This document shows, piece by piece, positions 16,691-25,652 of a DNA stretch of 64,000 bases. A program made the position numbers and the translations under genes. Below the pieces are notes generated by a model, which saw only the letters and a list, made by a program, of their open reading frames with translations, did not search any database and had not been told where the DNA came from. Origin of the DNA: Betaproteobacteria bacterium (GTDB taxonomy: Bacteria; Pseudomonadota; Gammaproteobacteria; Burkholderiales; Casimicrobiaceae); assembly GCA_004293675.1 (NCBI GenBank), contig READ01000014.1, positions 62,001 to 126,000 on the forward strand. Direction: 5' to 3'. Position 1 is the first letter of the stretch, and each line of letters starts with the position of its first letter.

Positions 16691-17709
16691 TTGAGGCTTG
16701 GCAAGCACAGATAAAAGCGGCGGCGGCCAAGGGCCAAAAGCTTCAAATTGCGGGTGGAAACACCCCGCTTGACAGTGCAGCGGGCGCGGTGATTGACACC
16801 CGCCAACACACCGGAATCGTGGAATACGAGCCGAACGAATTGGTCATCGTCGTGCGTTGCGGTACACCGCTGGCCGATGTTGAGAGTGCGATGGCGAAAG
16901 CCGGGCAAATGCTCGCGTTTGAGCCGCCTCACTTTGGCGAGCATTGCACGATTGGCGGCGTTGTGGCCACCGGCACCTCGGGCCCCCGTCGCCCGTATGC
17001 TGGCTCAGTGCGCGACTTTGTGCTCGGCACAAAAATCATCGATGGCAAGGGCGATCATTTGTCGTTTGGCGGCAAGGTGATGAAAAACGTAGCTGGCTTC
17101 GATGTGTCGCGATTGCTGACCGGTTCGATGGGCACGCTCGGAGTGATTACTGAAATCTCGTTTAAGTGTTTACCGCTGCCCAAGGCGCAAGCGACTCGTG
17201 TTTTTGATTTCAACGCGACCGATGCTATTGAAAAGATGAATCGTTGGTACGCTGAGGCCAATCCAATCACCGCAACCACCTGGGTCGACGGCAAACTCTA
17301 TGTCCGACTGGCCGGTGCTGAACCCGCCGTGAACACCGCGGTTCAAAAGCTTGGCGGAGAATCGCTCGCCAACGATACTGCTTGGTGGGCCGACTGGCGC
17401 GAGCAAAAACACAGTTTCTTTGAGCGCGATGTGCCGCTACATCGAATGTCGTGCAAGTCAACCGCCGCCCCGCTCGATGAGGCTGTGCAGGCGATTGATT
17501 GGGGCGGTGCGCAACGTTGGGTTCGCGCGCCACTGGCTGATGCGGCGAAGACTCGCTACTGGGCAAAGCGGCACGGCGGTTACGCAACCGCCAACGCCGC
17601 AGGTAGCCGCTCATCGTTTTCGACTGACGGACTCGATGCCGCGTTACTCGACACTCACGCAAAGATTAAACAGAGCTTCGATCCATACGGCGTGTTTCAC
17701 GGTTTGTAG
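16687..17709 (+). CDS. glcE: Glycolate oxidase FAD-binding subunit GlcE
   Basis: GlcE is the smaller flavin-binding subunit of glycolate oxidase. The FAD-binding PCMH domain covers about residues 1-170 and includes FGEHCTIGGVVATGTSGPRR and AGFDVSRLLTGSMGTLGVIT. The length of 340 residues fits the family (about 350). Its ATG overlaps the GST stop. The stop codon TAG at 17707-17709 lies inside the left arm of a REP-like palindrome. Together with GlcD and GlcF it makes the membrane-associated oxidase. Confidence 0.92.
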   Translation: MIEAWQAQIKAAAAKGQKLQIAGGNTPLDSAAGAVIDTRQHTGIVEYEPNELVIVVRCGTPLADVESAMAKAGQMLAFEPPHFGEHCTIGGVVATGTSGPRRPYAGSVRDFVLGTKIIDGKGDHLSFGGKVMKNVAGFDVSRLLTGSMGTLGVITEISFKCLPLPKAQATRVFDFNATDAIEKMNRWYAEANPITATTWVDGKLYVRLAGAEPAVNTAVQKLGGESLANDTAWWADWREQKHSFFERDVPLHRMSCKSTAAPLDEAVQAIDWGGAQRWVRAPLADAAKTRYWAKRHGGYATANAAGSRSSFSTDGLDAALLDTHAKIKQSFDPYGVFHGL

Positions 17710-17783
17710 GAGCGGCTTGCCGCGAAATTTTCCCCACAATATATTTGTTTGAGTCATAACCCTTCGCGGCAAGCCGCTCCTAC
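17706..17783. repeat. REP-like palindrome between glcE and glcF
   Basis: The arms are 21-bp perfect inverted repeats: one begins GTAGGAGCGGCTTGCC at 17706 and the other ends GGCAAGCCGCTCCTAC at 17783, with a 36-base loop. GTAGGAGCGG is the classical REP signature of gamma- and betaproteobacteria. The TAG in the left arm is the glcE stop codon. A related copy follows glcF. Confidence 0.85.
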
Positions 17784-17791
17784 AGAACAAC

Positions 17792-19018
17792 ATGCAAACC
17801 AACCTAGCCGACTTCATCAAAGACACCCCACAAGGCAAAGAGGCCGATGCGATTTTGCGTGCTTGTGTTCATTGCGGTTTCTGCACAGCTACTTGTCCCA
17901 CCTATCAAATCTTGGGTGATGAACTCGATGGGCCTCGCGGTCGCATCTACATGATCAAGCAAGTGCTTGAGGGTGTGGAGCCCACCAAAAAAACGCAGCA
18001 GCATTTGGATCGCTGCCTGACGTGTCGCAACTGCGAAAGTACCTGTCCGAGCGGCGTGCAATACGGCCGCTTGATCGACATCGGTCGCAATGTGGTCGAA
18101 GAGAAAGTAGGTCGCACGCTGGTTGAACGAGCCGCACGCGGCGCGTTACGTAAAGGCTTGCTCAGCAAGAAACTGTTTAGCGCAGGCATGGCGCTCGGCC
18201 GAGCGGCGCGACCGCTGCTGCCCAAAGCGCTCAAATCCAAAGTGCAGCCGCTGAGGGCGCAAGGCATGTGGCCGGATTCGCAACACGCCCGCACGATGAT
18301 CGTGCTCGACAACTGCGTACAAAATGCGATGGCACCTGCGATTGATTTCGCCGCAGCAAGGGTGCTCGATAAAGCAGGCGTTACGCTGAAATGGGTGTCC
18401 GCCGGTGGCTGCTGCGGCGCGCTGTCGCATCACATGAATGCGCACGAGGAAGCGGCAGAGAAAGTGCGTGCCAACATCGATGCCTGGTGGCCGTTGATTG
18501 AGGGTGGTGCCGAGGCGATCGTTGGCACGGCGTCCGGTTGCTCGGTGATGCTCAAAGACTACGGGCACTTCATGCAGCACGACGCGGTTTACGCCGACAA
18601 AGCAGCCAAGATTGCTGCGCTGTCAAAGGATGTCTCTGAAGTGATCGTTGCCGAATGGCCAAAACTCAAAACGATGTTGAAACCGTCAAACGAAAAAATC
18701 GCCTACCACCCGCCCTGCACAATGCAGCACGGCATGAAGCTCAAAGGCGGGGTGGAAACGATGTTGAAAGACATGGGCTACAGCTTGGCACCGGTTGCCG
18801 ATTCGCATCTGTGCTGCGGTTCGGCGGGCACGTATTCGGTGTTGCAATCAACGATCAGTAACGAGCTTAAAGCGCGGAAGGTGGCTTCACTCACTGCCGA
18901 CGGTCCCGCGCAGATTGCCACATCCAATATCGGCTGTATGACACACATTCAAAGTGGGACTACACTGCCGGTGAAGCATTGGATTGAGTTGCTTGATGAG
19001 CGGCTGGGTTCGATGTAG
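17792..19018 (+). CDS. glcF: Glycolate oxidase iron-sulfur subunit GlcF
   Basis: GlcF passes electrons from the flavin subunits towards quinone. It has two 4Fe-4S motifs, CVHCGFCTATCPT near residue 28 and CLTCRNCESTCPSGV near residue 76. Two CCG-type domains follow, with CC motifs near GGCCGAL and LCCGSAGTYS. The 408 residues match E. coli GlcF (407). The stop codon TAG is again contributed by the start of a REP-like palindrome. Confidence 0.95.
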   Translation: MQTNLADFIKDTPQGKEADAILRACVHCGFCTATCPTYQILGDELDGPRGRIYMIKQVLEGVEPTKKTQQHLDRCLTCRNCESTCPSGVQYGRLIDIGRNVVEEKVGRTLVERAARGALRKGLLSKKLFSAGMALGRAARPLLPKALKSKVQPLRAQGMWPDSQHARTMIVLDNCVQNAMAPAIDFAAARVLDKAGVTLKWVSAGGCCGALSHHMNAHEEAAEKVRANIDAWWPLIEGGAEAIVGTASGCSVMLKDYGHFMQHDAVYADKAAKIAALSKDVSEVIVAEWPKLKTMLKPSNEKIAYHPPCTMQHGMKLKGGVETMLKDMGYSLAPVADSHLCCGSAGTYSVLQSTISNELKARKVASLTADGPAQIATSNIGCMTHIQSGTTLPVKHWIELLDERLGSM

Positions 19019-19080
19019 GAGCGGTTCCACCGCGATTAACTTTGATGTGTAGCTTGAAATCGCGGTAAAACCGCTCCCAC
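19015..19080. repeat. REP-like palindrome downstream of glcF
   Basis: The left arm begins GTAGGAGCGGTTCCACCGCG and the right arm ends CGCGGTAAAACCGCTCCCAC, paired over about 20 bp with a 20-base loop and a few mismatches. It is a second copy of the REP family of the preceding element, and its TAG is the glcF stop codon. The two copies lie about 1.3 kb apart, both at ends of genes in the same operon. Confidence 0.85.
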
Positions 19081-19085
19081 AAACT

Positions 19086-19508
19086 ATGGCAAACACCCGC
19101 GACGACTTTAACCACTTTCACATCATGCACACCCGCTGGATGGACAACGATATTTACGGTCACGTAAACAACGTTGTTTATTACAGCTGGTTCGACACGG
19201 TCATCAACAGCTACTTGATTGAGTACGGTGACGTGGATATTCACACCGATCCCGTCGTCGCGTATTGTGTTGAATCGCAGTGCACCTACAAAAAAGGCTT
19301 CGCATTTCCCGAAGACGTGCACGTCGGTTTGCGGGTTGCAAAGCTTGGTAACAGCTCAGTGCGATATGAGCTCGCGCTCTTCGGAAAGAACGACAAAGAG
19401 CCGCGCGCTACGGGCTATTTTGTGCATGTGTTTGTGGATAAGGCGAGTAACACCAGCGCGAGTATTCCGGCGGATGTGCGCACCGCGTTGGCGCGGTTGT
19501 ACCGCTAG
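19086..19508 (+). CDS. Acyl-CoA thioesterase, hot-dog fold (4HBT family)
   Basis: The product of 140 residues is a small cytoplasmic thioesterase. The 4HBT motif is visible in RWMDNDIYGHVNNVVYYSWF, with the Asp and the His-Val-Asn-Asn group. A second conserved stretch is FPEDVHVGLRVAKLG. It begins six bases after the REP-like element and probably ends the glc transcription unit. The acyl substrate is unknown. Confidence 0.87.
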   Translation: MANTRDDFNHFHIMHTRWMDNDIYGHVNNVVYYSWFDTVINSYLIEYGDVDIHTDPVVAYCVESQCTYKKGFAFPEDVHVGLRVAKLGNSSVRYELALFGKNDKEPRATGYFVHVFVDKASNTSASIPADVRTALARLYR

Positions 19509-19527
19509 AGATTGCCTGCGGGCGTGG

Positions 19528-19547
19528 ACCCCGGCCTGCGCCGGGGT
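19528..19547. terminator. Palindromic hairpin between convergent thioesterase and thyA
   Basis: ACCCCGGC and GCCGGGGT form a perfect 8-bp stem around CTGC. It sits between the stops of two convergent genes and could end both transcripts. There is no T-tract, so it may instead be a mere intergenic palindrome of a type common in betaproteobacteria. Confidence 0.5.
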
Positions 19548-19571
19548 GACGAGCGATGACTGATGCTGCGA

Positions 19572-20558
19572 CTACACCGCCACCGGCGCCTTAATGGCCG
19601 CATGGCTTTGATAGTTGACCACTTCAAAATCCTCGTACTCGTAATCAAAAATGGATTGCGGTTTGCGTTTGATATTGAGCGTGGGGGGCGACATTGGCTC
19701 GCGAGAGAGCTGCAAGTTCACCTGCTCGAAGTGATTTGAATAGACGTGGCAATCGCCGCCCGTCCAGATGAAATCGCCCACATCCAAATCGCATTGCTGC
19801 GCGAGCATGTGGGTGAGCAGGGCGTAACTGGCGATGTTGAACGGCACACCCAAAAATAGGTCGGCGCTGCGTTGGTAGAGCTGGCAGGACAAACGCCCCC
19901 TCCCCCTGGGGGGGAGGGTTGGGGAGAGGGTGTTGGCATCCGCTCCAACGTGGATAGATGCGGGAGTCCCTCTTCCGGCTTCGCCACCCTCCCCCCCAGG
20001 GGGAGGGCTGGGGTGGGGGCCTCTCCGCTCCCCCCCGGGGGGAGGGTAAGACACATAAAACTGAAAAAACGCATGGCAAGGCATCAGCGCCATTTTCGAG
20101 AGCTCGCTCACGTTCCAAGCGGACACGATGATGCGGCGCGAATCGGGGTTGGTTTTGAGTTGTTTAACCACCTCGGCGATTTGATCGATGTGACCGCCAT
20201 CAGGGGTGGGCCAGCTGCGCCATTGCACGCCGTAAACGGGCCCCAAATCACCATCGGCTTTCGCCCATTCATCCCAAATCGTCACACCGCGCTCTTGTAA
20301 CCATTTCGCGTTGCTGTCACCCCGCAGAAACCACAGCAACTCGTACGCGATGGCTTTCCAAAACACTTTTTTCGTGGTGATGAGCGGGAAGCCGCGTTGC
20401 AAATCAAAACGCAACTGCGCGCCGAATGTCGATAGCGTTCCGGTGCCAGTGCGATCGCCTTTTTGCGCGCCCTGCGTCATCACATGGCGCAGCAAATCAA
20501 GGTAGGGTTGTTCGAGTGCGGGCTCGGCGCGGTGTGCCGAGTGAAGGTGGGCTTGCAT
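19572..20558 (-). CDS. thyA: Thymidylate synthase carrying an in-frame 52-residue insertion
   Basis: ThyA methylates dUMP to dTMP with methylenetetrahydrofolate. Catalytic Cys161 lies in [14 protein letters not shown], and RR at 141-142 and [20 protein letters not shown] are intact. Between FYVS and LSCQLY, where E. coli has only ADGK, there are 52 extra residues rich in Pro, Gly, Arg and Glu (171-222). They are encoded by a GC-rich palindromic DNA element at 19893-20048. Frame, active site and C-terminus (AAIKAPVAV) are preserved, so the enzyme may still work. The total is 328 residues; without the insertion 276, close to the usual 264 plus a short N-terminal extension. Confidence 0.95.
   Translation of the reverse strand: MQAHLHSAHRAEPALEQPYLDLLRHVMTQGAQKGDRTGTGTLSTFGAQLRFDLQRGFPLITTKKVFWKAIAYELLWFLRGDSNAKWLQERGVTIWDEWAKADGDLGPVYGVQWRSWPTPDGGHIDQIAEVVKQLKTNPDSRRIIVSAWNVSELSKMALMPCHAFFQFYVSYPPPGGERRGPHPSPPPGGEGGEAGRGTPASIHVGADANTLSPTLPPRGRGRLSCQLYQRSADLFLGVPFNIASYALLTHMLAQQCDLDVGDFIWTGGDCHVYSNHFEQVNLQLSREPMSPPTLNIKRKPQSIFDYEYEDFEVVNYQSHAAIKAPVAV
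19893..20048. repeat. GC-rich palindromic element inside thyA
   Basis: The 156-base element keeps the thyA frame. It holds inverted GC-rich arms CCCTCCCCCTGGGGGGG and CCCCCCCAGGGGGAGGG plus a third CCCCCCCGGGGGGAGG hairpin, around a less structured centre. The same class of CCCTC/GAGGG palindromes occurs at 39.9-40.3 kb in this window. The position in a hairpin loop of the protein, directly after the active-site cysteine segment, explains how it could be tolerated. Confidence 0.85.
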
Positions 20559-20582
20559 GCTTGTCAGTGTATTTCGTGCTTA

Positions 20583-20704
20583 AGCTTTTCTATGCAATGC
20601 CCCATGAAATGGGGCATTTAAACAGTATTTACTGCTTCTCAAAGTAATGTATTTATTGCTTGTAGCCCATATTTGTTATGGCGTACGTCGATAAAGTTTA
20701 GACG
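20583..20704. repeat. AT-rich paired-hairpin intergenic element, copy B
   Basis: Copy B opens with AGCTTTTCTATGCAATG. The first hairpin TGCCCCAT-GAA-ATGGGGCA has a perfect 8-bp stem, the second is GCCCATATTTGTTATGGC, and the end is GATAAAGTTTAG. It lies between thyA and a GST gene, and it includes the upstream region of thyA. Confidence 0.65.
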
Positions 20705-20719
20705 CTTTGTTCGGCGCGA

Positions 20720-21361
20720 TTAAGTCAAACCAATCTGCACAATGTCGCGATAGTGTTTCATCGCTTGCAACTGGTCGTACCAGCGCCAAACGTTGTCGAG
20801 CTTCACGCGGTGGTGTGCAAGATCGTAGTCTTCGAGCTTGAGCTCCATCCATGTGTAGGCGAGGATGCCCAGTGGCATGTCGCCCATCGTGAAGTGCTCT
20901 CCGGCGAGCCATTTGGTTTGTGCGAGTTGGCGGTCTACCACGCGCCAGAGATCAGCGGCTTTGGGGACGTTGGCGTGAACGAGCGCTGGGTCGCGCTTAT
21001 CGTTCGGGAGCCGGACCATGTGCAGAAAGGCGGTACCGAGCGCCGGGCCCATGGTCGTGCATTGCCAATCCATCCAGCGATCTGCTTGTGCGCGGATCTT
21101 TAAATCACTTGGCCAAAATGTGTCCTTGCCGTGTTTGGCGCAGAGGTAGCGAACAATCGCATTGGATTCCCACAGCACAAAACCTTCATCGTCAATCACC
21201 GGGATCAACCCCATCGGATTCATCGCTTTGTATTCGTCGGTGTTGACCACACCAAACTGCAAGCCCGCATCGATGCGCTCATACGGCACGCCCATTTCCG
21301 CGCAGGCCCAGAGCGGTTTTTTGACGTTGGATGAATTGGCGCGACCCCAGATTTTGAGCAT
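20720..21361 (-). CDS. Glutathione S-transferase family protein
   Basis: The product has 213 residues. The thioredoxin-like domain is at about 1-80 (LKIWGRANSSNVKKPLW at the start, GLIPVIDDEGFVLWESNAI for the cis-proline region), and the helical domain has WQCTTMGPALGTAFLH. The start ATG at 21361 is preferred to the TTG at 21373 that would add four residues. No close functional partner is adjacent; the gene is divergent from the lipoprotein gene. The substrate is unknown. Confidence 0.88.
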   Translation of the reverse strand: MLKIWGRANSSNVKKPLWACAEMGVPYERIDAGLQFGVVNTDEYKAMNPMGLIPVIDDEGFVLWESNAIVRYLCAKHGKDTFWPSDLKIRAQADRWMDWQCTTMGPALGTAFLHMVRLPNDKRDPALVHANVPKAADLWRVVDRQLAQTKWLAGEHFTMGDMPLGILAYTWMELKLEDYDLAHHRVKLDNVWRWYDQLQAMKHYRDIVQIGLT

Positions 21362-21499
21362 AGTGAGTTTCAAGAAGCGAGGACAGGTGGGTCACAGACC
21401 GAACAATCTGTGTTCATCCGTGAAATCCGTGGCAAAAATACGTTCTGTCGAACACGCCACGTTACAGTTACATCAATCGTACCCATTTCCAGCGCCCTC

Positions 21500-22246
21500 A
21501 TGTCAAAGCAAACCGTTTTTCTGTTCTTCGCCCTCGCGATTCTCAGCGGCTGCCGCCAAACTGATTTGGGCGAAGGCGGCAGCAAAGTCAGCGGCAGCGC
21601 CGGTCCCGCGGGCGCGAAAGACGCCGCCAAGGAACTCGTCACCTGCGCCGAACCCATCGCCATCATTTCGCTCGCTGAGAGCCCCAATGGCTACACCGTG
21701 CTCACCAGCTACCAGCTCCCGCCCACCCCGCTACCGCTCATCCGCGTGATGGCGCAGCAAAGCAATTGCTTTCGAATCGTTGATCGATCGGCGGGACTGC
21801 GTGGCACGATTCAAGAACAAGACTTGAAAGACAAAGGCATTTTGAAAGCCGAAACCGTGCCGAAAAAAGGCGAAGGCATCGGCTCACAGATGACGCTCAC
21901 GCCCTCGCTCACCTTCAGCGAAAACAACGCAGGCGGCGGTATTGCGGGCTTACTGTCAATGATTCCGGTGCTGCGAGATTGGGCAGGCCTGGCCAGCGGC
22001 GTGAAATTCAAAGAAGCGCAAGTCGTGCTGCTGCTCACTGATAACGAGACGACCGAACAGCTTGCCGCCGCAACGGGCAGTGCCCGCGCCACCGATTTGG
22101 GCGTGGGCGGTTTGGTGATCGGCAAAGTGATTGGTGGCGCAGCGGGCTGGGGTATCACCAACGAAGGCAAAGTGATCGCCGCGGCGTTTTTGGATGCGCA
22201 CAACAAGCTCGTCATTCAGGCGCGGGCACTGCCCAAACGCGGGTAA
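21500..22246 (+). CDS. CsgG/HfaB-like outer-membrane lipoprotein
   Basis: The 248-residue product begins MSKQTVFLFFALAILSGCRQ, a lipoprotein signal with a lipobox ending at Cys18. The body resembles the CsgG family, which forms secretion channels or is peptidoglycan-associated: FRIVDRSAGLRGTIQEQDLK, then a Gly-rich stretch LGVGGLVIGKVIGGAAGWG, then NEGKVIAAAFLDAHNKLV. I used the ATG at 21500 because the 30 residues upstream are not signal-like. No curli or stalk genes are adjacent, so a role in curli export is not supported. The call is a family resemblance only. Confidence 0.6.
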   Translation: MSKQTVFLFFALAILSGCRQTDLGEGGSKVSGSAGPAGAKDAAKELVTCAEPIAIISLAESPNGYTVLTSYQLPPTPLPLIRVMAQQSNCFRIVDRSAGLRGTIQEQDLKDKGILKAETVPKKGEGIGSQMTLTPSLTFSENNAGGGIAGLLSMIPVLRDWAGLASGVKFKEAQVVLLLTDNETTEQLAAATGSARATDLGVGGLVIGKVIGGAAGWGITNEGKVIAAAFLDAHNKLVIQARALPKRG

Positions 22247-22545
22247 CGCAGGGTGGGGGGGCAGGCGGATTGCAATGTCGGGCCGAGCGGCTGCACGCTG
22301 TATGTACGCTCTTTTGCGGGCGTGGTCCGCGTCCATTCGAGAAAAGTCTGACTTCGATTCACTTCGAAGCGTGCTAACGTTGGTACACAAGTGCAGTTTA
22401 GAATTTGACGCAGAAAAGCGTTGAGGAAAGCTGTGCCGTGTCGCGGTATCGCGTTGCTTGAACTGCCTCGGTGTCACGCTCGCTGAACACCGCAAATAAA
22501 AGATGTGTGGATCGGCCTGCGCGCCGAAATTTGGACGGTATCGAT

Positions 22546-23574
22546 ATGAACTTGACGCTTAGTCGCCGGCCTTTCGCCGGCAAATGTGCCTTTGCGGCGC
22601 TCGTTTGTGGTTGGGTGTTTGCGACGACGGCCCACGCCCAGGACACGGTCCGATTCCTCAATGATTGGCGGTGGGAAGGACCCGCTGCCCCCTTATTGAT
22701 GGCCAACCAAACGACGTTTCCCAAGGCAAACTTAGACGTCAAGGTCACACCCGGCACCGGATCAGCGGCGACCGTTGCCAAAGTGGCAAGCGGTGAATTT
22801 GACATGGGCTTGGGCGACTTTAGCGCGCTCGTGGAATTCGCGGCCAAAAATCCGAACGATGCCCCGCCAGTGGCGGTCTACGTTGTCTACGAGCGCACGC
22901 CAGCAACGCTTTTTATTCGCAAGTCGTCGGCCGCGTCTCCTGCGCAACTGGCAGGAAAAAAGATTGGCGCTCCGCCGTTTGACGGTGGACGAAAGCTCTG
23001 GCCGATATTTGTGGAAAGCACGGTCGTAGGCGCGCCGCAATGGCAAAACGTAGACGCCGCGCAGCGCGAGGTGCAGTTTGCTAATGGCCAACTCGACGCG
23101 ATCACCGGCTTCTTTTTCACCAGCATGCTCAACATCGAAGCGGCCGGGATGAGCGGCTACGACTACAACGTTTATCCGTTCTACGAAGCGGGCGTTCGTG
23201 TGTACGGCAACGTAATTCTTGTCAATCCAAAGTTCCTGCGCGACAACCCGAAAACAGTCACGCGATTTGTGCGCGCCTTTCACACCAGCTTCAAACGAGC
23301 GCTGCGCGACACCGCGGAGGCCGTCAAGTACGTCAAGCAAGCTGATCCAAAAATCAATGAGCCATTGGAATTGCGCCGCGCTCGCTTGGCCTTTGATCGA
23401 TTTGTTCGTACAGCGGCCGTGTTGGAGGAGGGCTTGGGCACGATCAACATGGCACGCGTCGCAGAGGGCATCACAACGGTCGTGCGAGCGCAAAAGCTTG
23501 CCGTCACACCCAATCCCGCCTCTATCGCGAGCATCGAATACTTGCCTCCGGGAGCGGATCGGCAAGCTCAGTAA
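22546..23574 (+). CDS. Periplasmic solute receptor, NMT1/THI5-like (SsuA type)
   Basis: This is the binding protein of an ABC importer for sulfonates, nitrate or pyrimidine-like solutes. A signal peptide covers about 1-30, ending ATTAHAQ. The mature start DTVRFLNDWRWEGPAAP and the repeated APPFDGGRKLWPIF and GEFDMGLGDFSALVEFA patterns fit the family. The ATG at 22546 has a GGACGG ribosome site. No permease or ATPase lies beside it. The 299-base gap before it shows no gene. Confidence 0.83.
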   Translation: MNLTLSRRPFAGKCAFAALVCGWVFATTAHAQDTVRFLNDWRWEGPAAPLLMANQTTFPKANLDVKVTPGTGSAATVAKVASGEFDMGLGDFSALVEFAAKNPNDAPPVAVYVVYERTPATLFIRKSSAASPAQLAGKKIGAPPFDGGRKLWPIFVESTVVGAPQWQNVDAAQREVQFANGQLDAITGFFFTSMLNIEAAGMSGYDYNVYPFYEAGVRVYGNVILVNPKFLRDNPKTVTRFVRAFHTSFKRALRDTAEAVKYVKQADPKINEPLELRRARLAFDRFVRTAAVLEEGLGTINMARVAEGITTVVRAQKLAVTPNPASIASIEYLPPGADRQAQ

Positions 23575-23605
23575 ATCGCGTCGAAAAGCGTTGTGAAGGG
23601 TCGCG

Positions 23606-24118
23606 CTAAGCGGCTCGTTGCATAAACCATTCGTCACCCTCCACGCTGTAGCCCGCGTGGTCTATTGGATCGCTGATCACGAAACCGAGCTTTTCAAGAA
23701 ACAATCTTGAGCGGAAATTGCGTTGCTTCAAAACGGCGCAATGTGTTGTGACCGCGTAGCGATCCGCAAGCTCGCGCAGCATCGCGCTGACAGCTTGCGA
23801 GCCGTAACCGCGCCGCCAGTGGGCGCTACCCAATTCGTACGCGATCAGCGCTCGACCATCGCCAAACACACTGGCTTGGACGTAGCCGATCAATTCATTC
23901 GTCGGTAGTCGGATCACCCAATTGAGCCACAGTTCGCTGCCGTCCTTGGAGTGACGGCGCTCGAGCTTGGCAAAGCGAGCACGGAGCCAATCGAGTGACA
24001 CGGGCGGCCCATTTTCAAATTCATAAATCGCCGGGTCGCTCAGAACATCAAACATCGCTTCGGCATGGGCGGCAATTTGTGGCTCGAGGCTGAGCGTGGG
24101 CGTGTGAATGAGTTGCAT
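23606..24118 (-). CDS. GNAT-family N-acetyltransferase
   Basis: The 170-residue product resembles RimJ/RimL-type acetyltransferases. Conserved stretches include FVDVLSDPAIYEFE-like at the N-terminus, YELGSAHWRRGYGSQAVSAM (acetyl-CoA binding loop) and FLEKLGFVISD. I chose the ATG at 24118; the open frame continues 54 residues further but with unlikely sequence. It is divergent from the aminotransferase gene. The acceptor is unknown. Confidence 0.85.
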   Translation of the reverse strand: MQLIHTPTLSLEPQIAAHAEAMFDVLSDPAIYEFENGPPVSLDWLRARFAKLERRHSKDGSELWLNWVIRLPTNELIGYVQASVFGDGRALIAYELGSAHWRRGYGSQAVSAMLRELADRYAVTTHCAVLKQRNFRSRLFLEKLGFVISDPIDHAGYSVEGDEWFMQRAA

Positions 24119-24220
24119 AGCCGGAGCATAGCCCGAGCGCAGCCGCATCACAGCGACAGGCCAACGACGAGCAGGGAGATAATGCGAACACGTCAACACG
24201 CCTTGCTGAAAACATACGCC

Positions 24221-25609
24221 ATGAACGCGCCAATCGCCGCTTCCACTCTTGCCCAAAAAGATGTAGCTAACCATTTTCATCCCTACACCAATCTGCGTGC
24301 GATTGAAAAGGAAGCCCCACTCATCATCGTTGAGGGCGACGGCATCGAGGTGATTGACGACGCGGGCAAGCGCTACATCGAGGGCATGTCGGGGTTGTGG
24401 TGCGCCTCGTTGGGATTCAGTGAAAAACGCTTAGCCGATGCCGCACACCGGCAAATGAACGTGCTGCCGTATTACCACTCGTTCTCGGGTAAGGCGCACA
24501 ACGTGGTCGCTGAGGTGAGCGAAAAGTTGATCTCTCTTGCGCCCACGCCGTCGCTTCGCGAAGGTCGCGTTATCTTTGCCAATTCGGGTTCAGAGGCCAA
24601 CGATACCGCGGTGAAGTTGGTTCGCTACTATCACAACGCCATTGGCCAGCCGCAGAAGAAAAAGATCATCGCTCGCGTCAGGGGCTATCACGGCGTCACG
24701 CTAGCAACCGCTTCGCTCTCCGGCATACCAGCGATGCATCAGCATTTTGATTTGCCGATGGAGGGCGTGCTTCGCACCACCTGCCCGCATCCGTATCAAT
24801 TCGCTAAAGATGACGAATCGCCCGAACAATTCGCAACGCGCTGCGCTGAGGAACTTGAAGCGCTGATATTGAGCGAGGGCGCTGAAACGATTGGCGCGTT
24901 TATCGCTGAGCCCGTGCAAGGTGCGGGTGGTGTGATCGTTCCCCCGCCGACTTACTTTGAAAAAATTCAGCGTGTTTTAAAGAAGTACGACATCCTTTTC
25001 ATCGCTGACGAAGTGATCACTGGATTCGGCCGAACGGGAAATTTGTTTGGCACCGATACCTACCAACTCGAACCCGACATGCTCACCACGGCCAAGATGA
25101 TTACTTCGGCCTACGCACCGTTTTCAGCGCTGTACGTCAGCGGAAAGATTTATCAGGCGTGCGCCGATGCCAGCGCTGGCGTGGGCGTTTTTGGTCACGG
25201 CTACACCTATTCAGGTCATCCGCTGGGTTGCGCCATCGCGCTCGAAACACTCAAGATTTACGAAGAGCGTGACATCATTGGCCACGTTCGAAATGTTGCA
25301 CCTGCGCTGCAAGCGGGACTGCAGCACTATGCCGATCATCCGTTGGTTGGCAACGTTCGTGGTGTCGGATTGATTGGTGCGATTGAATTGGCTGAGAATC
25401 CGAAAACGCGAACGCCATTTGATCCCAAGCGAGCGGTTGGCGCACACTTGGTTCGTCGCGCTCAGGCGCACGGATTGATTTTGCGTGTCATGGCGGGCGA
25501 CGCGATTGCGTTCTCACCACCGCTCATCATCGATGAAAAGCAAATCGCTGAGCTCGTTAAGCGCTTCGGTCGCGCACTGGACGACACGATGCAGTGGTTG
25601 CGCGCGTGA
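24221..25609 (+). CDS. Class III omega-aminotransferase
   Basis: This is a PLP-dependent transaminase that moves an amino group from an amine or omega-amino acid to a keto acid. Counted from the ATG at 24221, the PLP-binding lysine is Lys292 in TTAKMITSAYAP and the metal/cofactor aspartate is Asp263 in IADEVITGFGRTG. The signature FIAEPVQGAGGVIVPPPTYF is intact. The product has 462 residues. An upstream ATG at 24182 has a better GGGAG site, but the spacing is short (three bases), so the start is uncertain. The preferred amine is not predictable. Confidence 0.9.
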   Translation: MNAPIAASTLAQKDVANHFHPYTNLRAIEKEAPLIIVEGDGIEVIDDAGKRYIEGMSGLWCASLGFSEKRLADAAHRQMNVLPYYHSFSGKAHNVVAEVSEKLISLAPTPSLREGRVIFANSGSEANDTAVKLVRYYHNAIGQPQKKKIIARVRGYHGVTLATASLSGIPAMHQHFDLPMEGVLRTTCPHPYQFAKDDESPEQFATRCAEELEALILSEGAETIGAFIAEPVQGAGGVIVPPPTYFEKIQRVLKKYDILFIADEVITGFGRTGNLFGTDTYQLEPDMLTTAKMITSAYAPFSALYVSGKIYQACADASAGVGVFGHGYTYSGHPLGCAIALETLKIYEERDIIGHVRNVAPALQAGLQHYADHPLVGNVRGVGLIGAIELAENPKTRTPFDPKRAVGAHLVRRAQAHGLILRVMAGDAIAFSPPLIIDEKQIAELVKRFGRALDDTMQWLRA

Positions 25610-25652
25610 AAGTAAGTTGCTCGCATCCTTTGCCGCGCTCATAAAATGGCGC

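Noticed and set aside
22762-23637. 291-codon minus-strand frame over the solute receptor
   Set aside because: Its composition is Arg/His-rich, it lacks a ribosome site, and the plus-strand receptor has a signal peptide and family features.
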